From Leptospiraceae bacterium (lineage in GTDB: Bacteria > Spirochaetota > Leptospiria > Leptospirales > Leptospiraceae), in assembly GCA_016711485.1 (NCBI GenBank), contig JADJSX010000023.1:1608614-1672613 (forward strand): a stretch of 64,000 bases of DNA, read 5' to 3'. Positions 46,916 through 55,222 of this stretch are shown in pieces. A model generated the notes under the pieces. It did no database searches, was not told where the DNA came from, and worked only from the letters and a program-made list of their open reading frames with translations. Numbering within the stretch: the stretch's first letter is position 1; each line of letters starts with the position of its first letter. Position numbers and translations under genes: made by a program.

Positions 46916-48433
46916 CAAAAAACCTTCTCCCAACACGCAGAGCGTTTCTTGTTGTGGCTCAGGTTTTGGTTGGGGGTGGTGTTGATCAAGATGCGTTGAA
47001 TTTTTTGAGCATGGAGACTGGGTTTGATTTGAGGAGATTACAGACATTAACCTCTACGAAAGAAATTGATACGGACAAACTCTCCCAAGTAGTTTCGTGG
47101 CTCGACTCGAGTAAAGAAAAAGCGGATTCCACAAAATTCCACCACTGGGAACTTGTATTCCCCGAAGTACTCGGTCCAAATCCAATACGAAACGGATTTG
47201 ACTTTATCCTCGGAAACCCTCCTTGGCTCAAACAAGAATGGCAAGAAGCCGCCGTTCTAAATGGTATCGACCCGATCCTAGGTGTGCGAGGTGGTAAGAG
47301 CGCGGACTACAATAAAGAAAGAAAAAAAATCCTTTCCAAAAACCAAACATACTACTTCCAAGAACTCACCCGAAACGCAGGCGAAAGTGCCTTTCTAAAT
47401 AGTGCTAGAAATTATGTACTACTCAAAAAAATCCAAACCAATCTCTATAAAAATTTTCTAGTAAAAAGCTGGGAACTCCTTACCCCAAAAGGAGTAGGAG
47501 CACTCCTTCACCCGACTAACGTATTCGACGACCCCAACGGAGGAAAACTCAGAGAAGAATACTACCCAAGATTAAAAAAACACTTTCAATTTGTAAATGA
47601 AATCCAATTATTTGCAGACGTTCATCATATTACTAAATATGCCATTAATATTTACAAAGGTGGAACAAGTGAAATTAATATTCAAACACTGTTCAATTTA
47701 TTTCATCCTAAAACAATCCTAGAATCCAAAAATACATTTTCTAAATCAACTAACGTTCCTGGAATCAAAACGAAAGATGGAAATTGGGAAGTAAAAGGTC
47801 ATCCAGATCGAATGGTTCTTATCACGGAAAAAGAATTGAAAGTACTCCACGATCTATTCGGGGGCGAAAGCCTGTTATCCACCAAACTTCCCCAAATCCA
47901 CGCTCGTCCCCTTTTAGAAGTATTGGAAATAGTGGGTAAGGCAGATAAGACGATTGGAGATTTAAAAGAGGAATCTTTTTCTACAGAGATGTACCATGAA
48001 TCCAATTCTCAAAGAGATGGGATTTTACAGAGACAGGACAAACCTTCCTTCCAACCTAAAAAACCGGAAGAGTTGGTGTTAGTCGGTCCATTAGTGTTTG
48101 TGGGTAATCCGTTGTATGGCTCTGCGTATTCCAATTGTTCACACAACAATGCGTTTGACGATATAGACCTCACAGAAATTTCCGAAACGTTTCTTCCCCG
48201 AAGTCCCTACAAACCTTTGCGAAAAGAGCCGTTTCTAGTGACAATGGGAAATAAAAAAGTAGATGTAAAAGAATTCTATCGAATTGCTTGGAGAAGTATG
48301 GCAGCAATTTCAGGAGAAAGAACTATGATGAGTTCTATCATTCCGAAAGATTTAAGTCATATTGACCCAATTTATGATGAGTATATTAAAAATAATAAAT
48401 TACAACTCAATTAATTGCAGGAATTCTTCTTAA

Positions 48434-49120
48434 GATTGTGATTTTTTAGTTAGATTTACTGGAGTTGATGATATTAGATTTTCCAGTATAACTCATATCC
48501 CACAGATCACTAACGATACGATCAATCAGTTGATTGTTCATCGGGCTTTGCGGTTGAATTGTTTGACTTCGTTTTATGCGGAGCTTTGGGAGGAGTTGAG
48601 TATTGGGATTCAGAAGGATTCTTTTTTCTTAGAGGATGATCGTCTGGTGTTTGCCTTTGAATCTCCTTGGAAGAAATTAAACGGTGGGAAAAAGGAAGCT
48701 AAGTGGGATTGGCATAGTCCTTTACGGAGTGATTTTGCAAGAAGGCTTGCGATGCTGGAATTGGATGTGCTCGTCGCGAAAGGGTTTGGTCTTAGCCTAT
48801 CGCATTTGCAACTCATCTACGAATTGCAATTTCCCGTCCTCCAACAATACGAACGTGTGGATGAATACGATTCGCGAGGTAGAAGATTACCCAATACTTC
48901 CAGAAAAGATCCGGGCGGCAAAGAAATGAGAGAAGCCCGCAAACAACGAGAAGAATATATCGCAAGCGGCAAACAAAAAGGTTCCGACCCAATCGAAATC
49001 ATCTACCCCATCGACGGTGGAACTCGAACCACGAAAAAAGTTTTTTATCCTCCGTTTAGTAAAGTGGATCGGGTTTGGGAATACGAGAAGATTTGGGCGG
49101 AAATGGAGAAGAGGATTTAA
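48434..49120 (+). pseudogene. Detached C-terminal part of the DrmMI-like methyltransferase
   Basis: About 228 codons in a different frame from the body of the methyltransferase. DFLVRFTGVDDIRFSSITHIPQI, followed by RALRLNCLTSFYAELWEE, is the expected continuation of this enzyme family after SHIDPIYDEY. The TAA at 48412-48414 and a frameshift near 48430 separate the parts. The only internal start is a TTG at 48530, so independent translation is doubtful. The end (TKKVFYPPFSKVDRVWEYEKIWAE) looks like the natural C-terminus of the full protein. Confidence 0.75.
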
Positions 49121-49124
49121 GAGG

Positions 49125-49220
49125 TTAGCCACGAATGGCACGAATTTTCACGAATGGGTTTTGGTTTTGGTTTTTTCTTTGAAAAAACTATTGGTGAAAA
49201 TTCGTGCCATTCGTGGCTAA
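49125..49220. repeat. Near-perfect CACGAAT-type palindrome at the left edge of the cassette
   Basis: The 27 bases at 49125-49151 (TTAGCCACGAATGGCACGAA...) are the exact reverse complement of 49194-49220. The 42-base spacer is rich in T and G. It is the most symmetrical copy in the window and therefore may be the most recent. It lies immediately after the methyltransferase remnant and 16 bases before the SLOG gene. Confidence 0.92.
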
Positions 49221-49236
49221 AAAAAAAGAGGGTTTG

Positions 49237-49746
49237 ATGAAAATTGGTGTTATTGGTCCTAATACGAGCATTTGCTCTGATGAATTGTATGAATTTGGAA
49301 GAAAGATTGGGGAATGTTTAGCAGAAATGCAAGCGACAATTCTCTGCGGTGGTATGGGAGGTTTTATGGAGTCTGTATGCAGAGGTGCAAAAGAATCCAA
49401 GAATACTTATAATGGACAAACAATCGGAATTCTACCTGGAGAAGATGACTCACAAGCAAACCCATACATTGATATATCTATTTCAACAGGAATGGGGATC
49501 GCGAGAAATATTATCATTGTAAATTCTTCTGAACTTTTAATCGCAGGTGGAGGAGGAGCAGGAACGTTATCCGAAATAGCCTTTGCCTGGCAAAAGGGGA
49601 AAACGGTGTTATGCCTACAAGGCTTTGGTGGATGGTCGGAAGAATTGGCAGGGAGAGATTTGGACAAAAGAAAAAAAAATCTTCTTGTTTCAATAGAAAC
49701 AATAGAGAATCTTCACGCATTTATAAAAAATTATCCTAAGAGGTAA
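49237..49746 (+). CDS. SLOG-fold protein (TIGR00725/LOG-like)
   Basis: 169 residues from the ATG at 49237, preceded by AAAGAGGG; upstream in-frame codons are read from the palindrome and are rejected. The Rossmann-like SLOG fold is shown by MKIGVIGPNT, TILCGGMGGFMESVCRGA and IVNSSELLIAGGGGAGTLSEIAFAWQKGKTV; GGGAGTLSE replaces PGGxGTxxE. LOG enzymes split nucleotide 5'-monophosphates at the N-glycosidic bond; other SLOG proteins only bind nucleotides, some in defence systems. The next gene follows after 4 bases, so it heads the cassette operon. The substrate is unknown. Confidence 0.78.
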   Translation: MKIGVIGPNTSICSDELYEFGRKIGECLAEMQATILCGGMGGFMESVCRGAKESKNTYNGQTIGILPGEDDSQANPYIDISISTGMGIARNIIIVNSSELLIAGGGGAGTLSEIAFAWQKGKTVLCLQGFGGWSEELAGRDLDKRKKNLLVSIETIENLHAFIKNYPKR

Positions 49747-49750
49747 AGTG

Positions 49751-50638
49751 ATGAAAGTATTAATTACTGGTGGGGCTGGATTTATTGGAAAAGCTTTGGT
49801 TAAAGCTTTAAGCAAACACTATGAAGTTGTAGTTTATGATAAAGTCGAATCTGATAATTATAAGGATCAGAGTAATTTTATTGCAGGTGATATATTAGAT
49901 AAAGATAAATTGCTTAAGAGTGCACAGGGCTGTGAATTTATTTTTCATTTTGCAGGATTATTAGGTACGCATGAATTAATAGATGATGTTTTTAATTCAG
50001 TGAAAGTGAATATATTAGGAACAATTAATGTTTTAGATGTTGCTAAGGATACCAATGCGAAGTTATTATTTGCCTCTAAACCGAATGTATGGAGGAATAC
50101 ATACTCTATAACTAAAAGTACTTGCGAAGAATTTATCCAAATGTATAGAGAAAACTTTCATCTGGAAGCAGTTATTGTAAAGTTTTTCAATGTATATGGA
50201 CCGGGACAATTATTATTTCACGAAATCAATTATAGAAAATATATTCCTCATGTTATACTAGACGCATTAAAAAACGAACCGATAAATATTTACGGAAATG
50301 GGGAACAAACAGTAGATTTAGTTCATACTACTGATACCGTAAATGCTTGTCTTGCTATTGTAAGGAATTGGGAAAAATCGGAAGGAAAAACTTTTGAAGT
50401 GGGAAAGGATGAAATTGTTCTAAATGATCTTACAGAATTAATCATTCAGCTAACAAATAGCAAATCCATTGTAAAAAAACTTCCCATGAGAAAAGGAGAA
50501 ATTCCCGAAACAAAACTAAAGGCTAATACTCGTTTGCTAAAAGAAGTTACCGGATTCCAGCCCTCCATAGATTTGAAAGAAGGATTAATGGAAACCATTG
50601 ATTGGTATAAAGGCAATTATCTTAAATCCCATAAATAA
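49751..50638 (+). CDS. NAD-dependent epimerase/dehydratase, extended SDR
   Basis: 295 residues from the ATG at 49751 (AAGAGG seven bases upstream). NAD-binding GGAGFIG is at residues 8-14, with HFAGLLG, and the catalytic YSITK (about 117-121) stands for YxxxK. FFNVYGPGQ and IYGNGEQTVDLVHTTDTVNACLAI are substrate-domain signatures of NDP-sugar epimerases and dehydratases. The likely role is making or altering an activated sugar for the cluster. Which sugar cannot be read from sequence. Confidence 0.88.
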   Translation: MKVLITGGAGFIGKALVKALSKHYEVVVYDKVESDNYKDQSNFIAGDILDKDKLLKSAQGCEFIFHFAGLLGTHELIDDVFNSVKVNILGTINVLDVAKDTNAKLLFASKPNVWRNTYSITKSTCEEFIQMYRENFHLEAVIVKFFNVYGPGQLLFHEINYRKYIPHVILDALKNEPINIYGNGEQTVDLVHTTDTVNACLAIVRNWEKSEGKTFEVGKDEIVLNDLTELIIQLTNSKSIVKKLPMRKGEIPETKLKANTRLLKEVTGFQPSIDLKEGLMETIDWYKGNYLKSHK

Positions 50639-50653
50639 TAGGAGCGTAATATA

Positions 50654-51697
50654 ATGAGATTTATAATTCCAATATCTTACTTTGAAAATGATGGAAGTAG
50701 CAAAATTTTAGAAGTAGATATTAGAAAACAGAATAGCCTAATTCGACTAGAGTATACTCCCGAGATCCAAAAGATACTTCCTTCAAAAGGCTTTACAAGA
50801 ATTGATTGGAGTTCCAATCGTAAGCTTTTTTACGTTAGTGGTTTTAATGAGATTTTACTTCTTGAACCAAAAAAATTTCAAATTAAAGAGATATGGCATT
50901 CTCCAGATATGAATGATGTCCATGACTTAAAAGTATACGACAAGAAGATTTATATTGTAAATACGGGTAAAGAAAGTATTGATATTTACACTGATTTGGG
51001 TTATTTTATTTCATCTATTCAATTCCATTCTCATCTAGTAAATGAAAAGAGACTAAAGGGAATGAATATCGATTGTGATGATCTAGATAGTAGACAGTCA
51101 ATAAAATCTCCTAATAATATTAGCATTACCGAATCAAATTTGAATGATAGCTATTATACAAAAAAAGAATCTACTTCCCCTTTTCACCAAAGAAAAATTA
51201 AAGATTGCTACCATATAAATCATATTTGCAAAACAAAATACCAAACTCTCGTAACTATGTTTATGCAAAAACAAATTTTTGACTTGAATTCAATGGAAGT
51301 TGTTATATCTAATTTAAAGTCGCATCCTCACGATGGATTTATATTTCAAGATGAATTTTGGATCACTTGTGTAGATGGAAATATATTTTGTTATAAAATT
51401 ATAAATGGATTGGTTACAAATCAATTAAAATACCATTATGATATTTTTGCTTTGACTGGTCATACGGGTTGGTGTAGAGGTTTGTGGGTTACTCGTGATT
51501 ATCTGATCATAGGTCTTACTCAGATACAAATTGGAAAAATGCCTGAGAGCAGATGGTCTGGATATCCGGTAGAAAAAACAGAGACTGCTATTTTACTTTT
51601 TGATAGAAAAACAGAAAAATTATTAAGTTTTGTAGATTTAAGTTGTAAGGAAGGGAGTAAAGTATTTGGTTTTTATCCTGAGGTTACAAATGAATAA
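50654..51697 (+). CDS. Beta-propeller-like protein (DUF4915/TIGR03032-like)
   Basis: 347 residues without signal peptide. Repeated four-strand blades are suggested by FTRIDWSSNRKLFYVSGFNEILLLEPKKFQI, DLKVYDKKIYIVNTGKESIDIY and DGFIFQDEFWITCVDGNIFCYKI. The segment HTGWCRGLWVTRDYLIIGLTQIQ is like the conserved GWCRGL region of the DUF4915 family, recalled from memory. Role unknown; members often lie in polysaccharide or natural-product loci. The stop overlaps the next gene by eight bases. Confidence 0.6.
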   Translation: MRFIIPISYFENDGSSKILEVDIRKQNSLIRLEYTPEIQKILPSKGFTRIDWSSNRKLFYVSGFNEILLLEPKKFQIKEIWHSPDMNDVHDLKVYDKKIYIVNTGKESIDIYTDLGYFISSIQFHSHLVNEKRLKGMNIDCDDLDSRQSIKSPNNISITESNLNDSYYTKKESTSPFHQRKIKDCYHINHICKTKYQTLVTMFMQKQIFDLNSMEVVISNLKSHPHDGFIFQDEFWITCVDGNIFCYKIINGLVTNQLKYHYDIFALTGHTGWCRGLWVTRDYLIIGLTQIQIGKMPESRWSGYPVEKTETAILLFDRKTEKLLSFVDLSCKEGSKVFGFYPEVTNE

Positions 51698-52538
51698 CCT
51701 AAAAATTTTAATGTTTCATCGAGTATTGCCTGATAAAGAAATCGAGAAACCCAATGCTTATTTTTCTCGGGGTACTGCTATTACAAAAAGTAAGTTTATA
51801 GAAATATTAAATAAAATTAAAGATTTAAATTATAAAGTTTTGAATTTTCTTGAATTTTCAGAAAAACTTCGATCGAATAAAAGTTTTGAAAATTGTATCT
51901 GTTTAACTTTTGATGATGGTTACATTGACAATTATACTATTGCGTTTCCTATCTTGAAGAATTATAATTTTACTGCGACCTTTTTTCCCATTTTAGATTT
52001 CTGTTTTCATAACAAAATAAGCTATCTAGACTTTTACTATCAAATTATTGATTCATGTAACTTTGATTCAAAAGAAAGAGAAGAATTCATTAAAGGTAAA
52101 ACGAAAAAGAGATTTTTATCAATGAATGAAAAAGAAGTCGAAAGTTTTTTGTCAGAATTACAATCCGAAAATGATTTAAATCTATCCTATTCTTATAACA
52201 ATTATATGAATGAATCTCAAATTAGAGAATTAATTGAAAATGGAAATGAAATAGGTTCCCATACAATGAGTCATAGAATCTTAACTCTACTAGAAAAAAA
52301 AGAAATAGAATATGAATTAATAGAATCAAAAAGATTGATACAAACTTTGACCGGTTCTCATCAAATCTCTTTTTGTTATCCTCATGGAAAGTTTAATCAG
52401 AGTATTATTCATTTATTAAAAAAAAGTAATTATAAATTTGCATGTACGGTTCAATTAGATTCCAAAGATTTTAGATGGGCAATACCGAGAATATTTGTAA
52501 AAGAAAATACAAATATAGAAGATATATTTCAATATTAG
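51690..52538 (+). CDS. Polysaccharide deacetylase (NodB-type) family protein
   Basis: 282 residues from the ATG at 51690, chosen over an earlier in-frame ATG because MNNLKILMFHRVLP is the natural family start. The NodB motif 1 is CLTFDDGYIDNY (about 77-88), motif 2 is GSHTMSHRIL (about 188-197), and later motifs are SFCYPHGKFNQSII and a C-terminal FRWAIPRIFV. It removes N- or O-acyl groups from a sugar or related amide. There is no signal peptide, so it acts in the cytoplasm, probably on a biosynthetic intermediate. Confidence 0.87.
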   Translation: MNNLKILMFHRVLPDKEIEKPNAYFSRGTAITKSKFIEILNKIKDLNYKVLNFLEFSEKLRSNKSFENCICLTFDDGYIDNYTIAFPILKNYNFTATFFPILDFCFHNKISYLDFYYQIIDSCNFDSKEREEFIKGKTKKRFLSMNEKEVESFLSELQSENDLNLSYSYNNYMNESQIRELIENGNEIGSHTMSHRILTLLEKKEIEYELIESKRLIQTLTGSHQISFCYPHGKFNQSIIHLLKKSNYKFACTVQLDSKDFRWAIPRIFVKENTNIEDIFQY

Positions 52539-52548
52539 GAAGTAAAGG

Positions 52549-53682
52549 ATGAACTTAATATCTGAAGAAGATAAGTTTTTTTTTGATACAAATGGCTATC
52601 TTGTAAAAAAGAATTTTTTCAAAGAATCAGAATGTGATTCACTTAAAGAAAAAATGCTTTCTTTAAAAAACGAATTTGCAAACGAAATTGGAGTTAGTAT
52701 TGATGATTACATGAGAAATATAACTCAATGGAGAGATTTATGGAGTAAAGATAACCTTTTTAGGAATTTTATTTCAGATGCAAGAGTGTGGAAGTCTGCA
52801 TCTATCTTAATGAATGCAAAGGGGGCAACTCTCTTTTTCGATCAATTAATTTCCAAGCCTCCTATTTATAGCAATGATTTGCCTTGGCATAGAGATTTAC
52901 CTTTTTGGCCTGTAAATGGAATAGGATTATCTTGCTGGATTCCCTTACAAACGACAACGAAAGAAATGGGTACCCTAGAATTCATTTCTGGGTCGCACAA
53001 ATGGGAAGTAAATCAAGCTGTAGATTTTATCAATGAAGATTTTTCTGAATTAAATAATCATCCGGATAAAATTCAAATAGAAGCCTATATAGGTGATGTT
53101 GTTTTTATTCATGGATTAGTTTGGCATTATTCATCTAAGAATCAGAAGAATATCACTAGGGATGCATATGTCAGCTCTTGGATTCCGCCGGAATCAGTTT
53201 TTTCTCCTGAACTATCCGATTGGCATCCAAGCATGGAACATATAACAGTTTCTCCTGGAGAACATCTCAATGAAGATTGGTTTTTAAGTTTTGGAGAGAG
53301 AACCAATTATTTAGAAAATAAATCAACCATAAAAGAAAAACAAAAAAGAAAAGATGAAAATAATTTAAATATTTTTAATAGTAAAAAATATTTAGAAAAA
53401 TTGTTCAAAAAAATTTTAAGGCCTCATATTGAAATAAATGATTCATTAGAACTTGGTCAAATTCTTTCTATTCCAGATGTAATAAATTTAATTACAAAAC
53501 TTTCAATTGAAAATCAATTCATTGAAATTACAAAAGCAGATAGCCTATCTAAAACTCTAAAAGACTTAAGAATCACCTCAGAAGCTTATAGATTAAACCG
53601 ATCGAGAAATGTCTCCAGTTCTTCTTACAAAGAATGGAAAGAATTAATGGGAACCAAATGGGAGGACAAATTTGGTGAATGA
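52549..53682 (+). CDS. Phytanoyl-CoA dioxygenase (PhyH) family Fe(II)/2-oxoglutarate oxygenase
   Basis: 377 residues. The iron-binding triad is visible: HRD in DLPWHRDLPFWPVNG (about 122-124) and the distal His in GDVVFIHGLVWHYSSKNQ (about 190-200), followed by TRDAYVSSWIPP with the 2-oxoglutarate-binding Arg. The stretch GTLEFISGSHKWE is typical of PhyH oxygenases. A helical C-terminal extension (about 255-377) is not part of the core fold. It probably hydroxylates or otherwise oxidises a small-molecule intermediate made by the cluster. Confidence 0.85.
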   Translation: MNLISEEDKFFFDTNGYLVKKNFFKESECDSLKEKMLSLKNEFANEIGVSIDDYMRNITQWRDLWSKDNLFRNFISDARVWKSASILMNAKGATLFFDQLISKPPIYSNDLPWHRDLPFWPVNGIGLSCWIPLQTTTKEMGTLEFISGSHKWEVNQAVDFINEDFSELNNHPDKIQIEAYIGDVVFIHGLVWHYSSKNQKNITRDAYVSSWIPPESVFSPELSDWHPSMEHITVSPGEHLNEDWFLSFGERTNYLENKSTIKEKQKRKDENNLNIFNSKKYLEKLFKKILRPHIEINDSLELGQILSIPDVINLITKLSIENQFIEITKADSLSKTLKDLRITSEAYRLNRSRNVSSSSYKEWKELMGTKWEDKFGE

Positions 53683-54394
53683 AAATTTAAGTAAGTTAAA
53701 AAAATTACTTTTAGATTTTTACAATACTGTTCCCTTTCATAATTTATGGTTACTAGAAGGAGAAAGAAAAAATAAAGACGAGTCCTTGGGGGGCACTTGT
53801 ACTGATAAAACTTTGTATTTTCATAAAATTATTTCGCAAGAAGGTTTCTATTTTAGATTACACAACGCATATATCAATAATGAACCGTGCCATAGAGTTC
53901 TTTTAGGGAATTTTGATGGAAAAAATTGTTTGTTGGATGTTGGAGATGGCGCTCCCTTAATAGAACCTTTTTTTTTCAATGAGAATAAAGAACATTCCTT
54001 TTTTGGATTCGACTATATTCAAAAGTCTGATGATAATTTATTTGAACTGTTTATAATGAAACCAAATGGTCCATCATTAAGTTTTTTTGCGACAAACGAA
54101 ATTATTCCCGAGCATATAATTCATAAAAAAATTATTGAGGATTTTCAAAATACTTCAATAAATCCTTTTCACATTACTTTACGATTCTCCAAAGTAGTTG
54201 GCAACAAGTTCTATAGGATAGAAAATAATATACTCAAAATAGGATCCGAGAAAGGAATCGAAAAAAAAGAAATCATTTCTCTTTCTGAATTAGAAATTTT
54301 ATTTAAGAATATATTCCAATTTAATTTTGATTTTGTTATTAGAGGGATTGATATATTAAAGAATCGTAATATTATTTTATTTAAGGATTATTAA
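53675..54394 (+). CDS. Arylamine N-acetyltransferase-like (NAT-fold) protein
   Basis: 239 residues from the GTG at 53675, which lies eight bases after GGAGGAC; it overlaps the previous gene. A Cys-His-Asp triad of the NAT type is seen: Cys42 in LGGTCTDKTLYF, His73 in CHRVLLGNF and Asp88 in CLLDVGDG. In NAT enzymes the Cys is acylated by a thioester and passes the acyl group to an amine; relatives in antibiotic clusters close amide rings. The N-terminal domain is shorter than in true NATs. An acyl-transfer or amide-forming role is an inference. Confidence 0.68.
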   Translation: MNENLSKLKKLLLDFYNTVPFHNLWLLEGERKNKDESLGGTCTDKTLYFHKIISQEGFYFRLHNAYINNEPCHRVLLGNFDGKNCLLDVGDGAPLIEPFFFNENKEHSFFGFDYIQKSDDNLFELFIMKPNGPSLSFFATNEIIPEHIIHKKIIEDFQNTSINPFHITLRFSKVVGNKFYRIENNILKIGSEKGIEKKEIISLSELEILFKNIFQFNFDFVIRGIDILKNRNIILFKDY

Positions 54395-55219
54395 ATGAAT
54401 ATTAGGGAAAAATTATCTAAATTGATTGGTTATTATTCTATTGCAAATGAAATAGGTGATAATATTAGCGTTATTAATTTTATTACCAATACTTTAACTA
54501 ACTTAGGATTTCACTGTGTAGTAGCGGAAAAGAGTAAATACAATCAGCCCTGTATTATCGCAAAAAGAGAAGCCTTAAATAATGGATTGGGATCTATCGT
54601 TTTATACGGACATTATGATGTAGAAAAAATTAAGGATTTTTCTAAATGGGAAACAAACCCTCTCACACTAACCAAAAAAGAAGATAGACTTTATGGTGTG
54701 GGAATCGCGGATAACAAAGGTCCATTAATGGCAAGGATTCAAGCAGTAGAAAATTTATTAAAGTCGGGAGATCCTTGTCCTGAAATTCTTTGGCTAATTC
54801 AAGGGGAAGAAGAAGTAGGCTCCGAAATTACTCATGAAATTTTTAAAGAACCGATGCAAAATTCAAAAGCCCTTATCTTCGTTGATGAGACTGCTTATCA
54901 TAAGAATCGCACTCAAGAATTTTTAGTTGGAGAAAAAAATGAATCCATTGTAAAAATTATTGAGCACTTAAGTAAGTTTCTAAGTTCAAAAGATATTTCT
55001 TATGAAATACAAATTCGAAATTTAAATAAATCATTTACACCAGGCTCCTGTCCATTTCTCAGTAATATTCCTTCTGGTAAAATATATTTTGCCTTTGGAC
55101 CTAATGATCAAAAATCTAATATTCATCGAAGCAATGAATCACTTGATGAAGATTATTTAGAGCACCATATACTTCAATTTGAAGAATTTTTAAAGTTTAT
55201 TGCTAAGTATAACATTTAA
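54395..55219 (+). CDS. Compact M20-family metallohydrolase
   Basis: 274 residues. Zinc-site motifs of M20 peptidases are present: His73-x-Asp75 in VLYGHYDVEKI, Asp in GIADNKGPLMA, the GluGlu pair in WLIQGEEEVGSEI, and a C-terminal His in KSNIHRSNESLDEDYL. The usual M20 protein is 380-470 residues. Here the dimerisation (lid) domain is shortened to about 60 residues. M20 enzymes cleave or, in some clusters, form amide bonds. The start codon directly follows the stop of the NAT-like gene. Confidence 0.82.
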   Translation: MNIREKLSKLIGYYSIANEIGDNISVINFITNTLTNLGFHCVVAEKSKYNQPCIIAKREALNNGLGSIVLYGHYDVEKIKDFSKWETNPLTLTKKEDRLYGVGIADNKGPLMARIQAVENLLKSGDPCPEILWLIQGEEEVGSEITHEIFKEPMQNSKALIFVDETAYHKNRTQEFLVGEKNESIVKIIEHLSKFLSSKDISYEIQIRNLNKSFTPGSCPFLSNIPSGKIYFAFGPNDQKSNIHRSNESLDEDYLEHHILQFEEFLKFIAKYNI

Positions 55220-55222
55220 TTT

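Larger units (their letters stand above)
44218..48414 (+). pseudogene. Large N6-adenine DNA methyltransferase, DrmMI-like, C-terminally interrupted
   Basis: 1398 codons to a TAA, with the rest of the same protein continuing at 48434-49120. Motif I, LCEPAMGSGAILHEA, lies near residue 555; YGVDLNPMAVELGSLSLWLGTQ follows, and the catalytic NPPW is in FDFILGNPPWLKQEW (about 993-1007). The C-terminal part is a target-recognition-like region. Residues about 828-900 are translated from two inserted CACGAAT palindromes (GLATNGTNEHEF ... FVSISAIRG), which keep the frame open. In DISARM-like systems such an enzyme marks host DNA. Activity without the last 220 residues is uncertain. Confidence 0.8.

Noticed and set aside
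46680..47244. Minus-strand genes inside the methyltransferase
   Set aside because: Open frames on the reverse strand arise from the palindromic inserts and the coding bias of the plus strand; they have no ribosome sites and no family motif.
48530..49120. An independent gene starting at TTG
   Set aside because: Its sequence is the expected C-terminal part of the methyltransferase, and the open frame extends upstream of the TTG with conserved family residues.
49017..49236. A small gene reading RLATNGTNFHEW...IRAIRG, or an upstream start for the SLOG protein
   Set aside because: Both are translations of the palindrome at 49125-49220. The SLOG protein has a good ribosome site and natural start at 49237.
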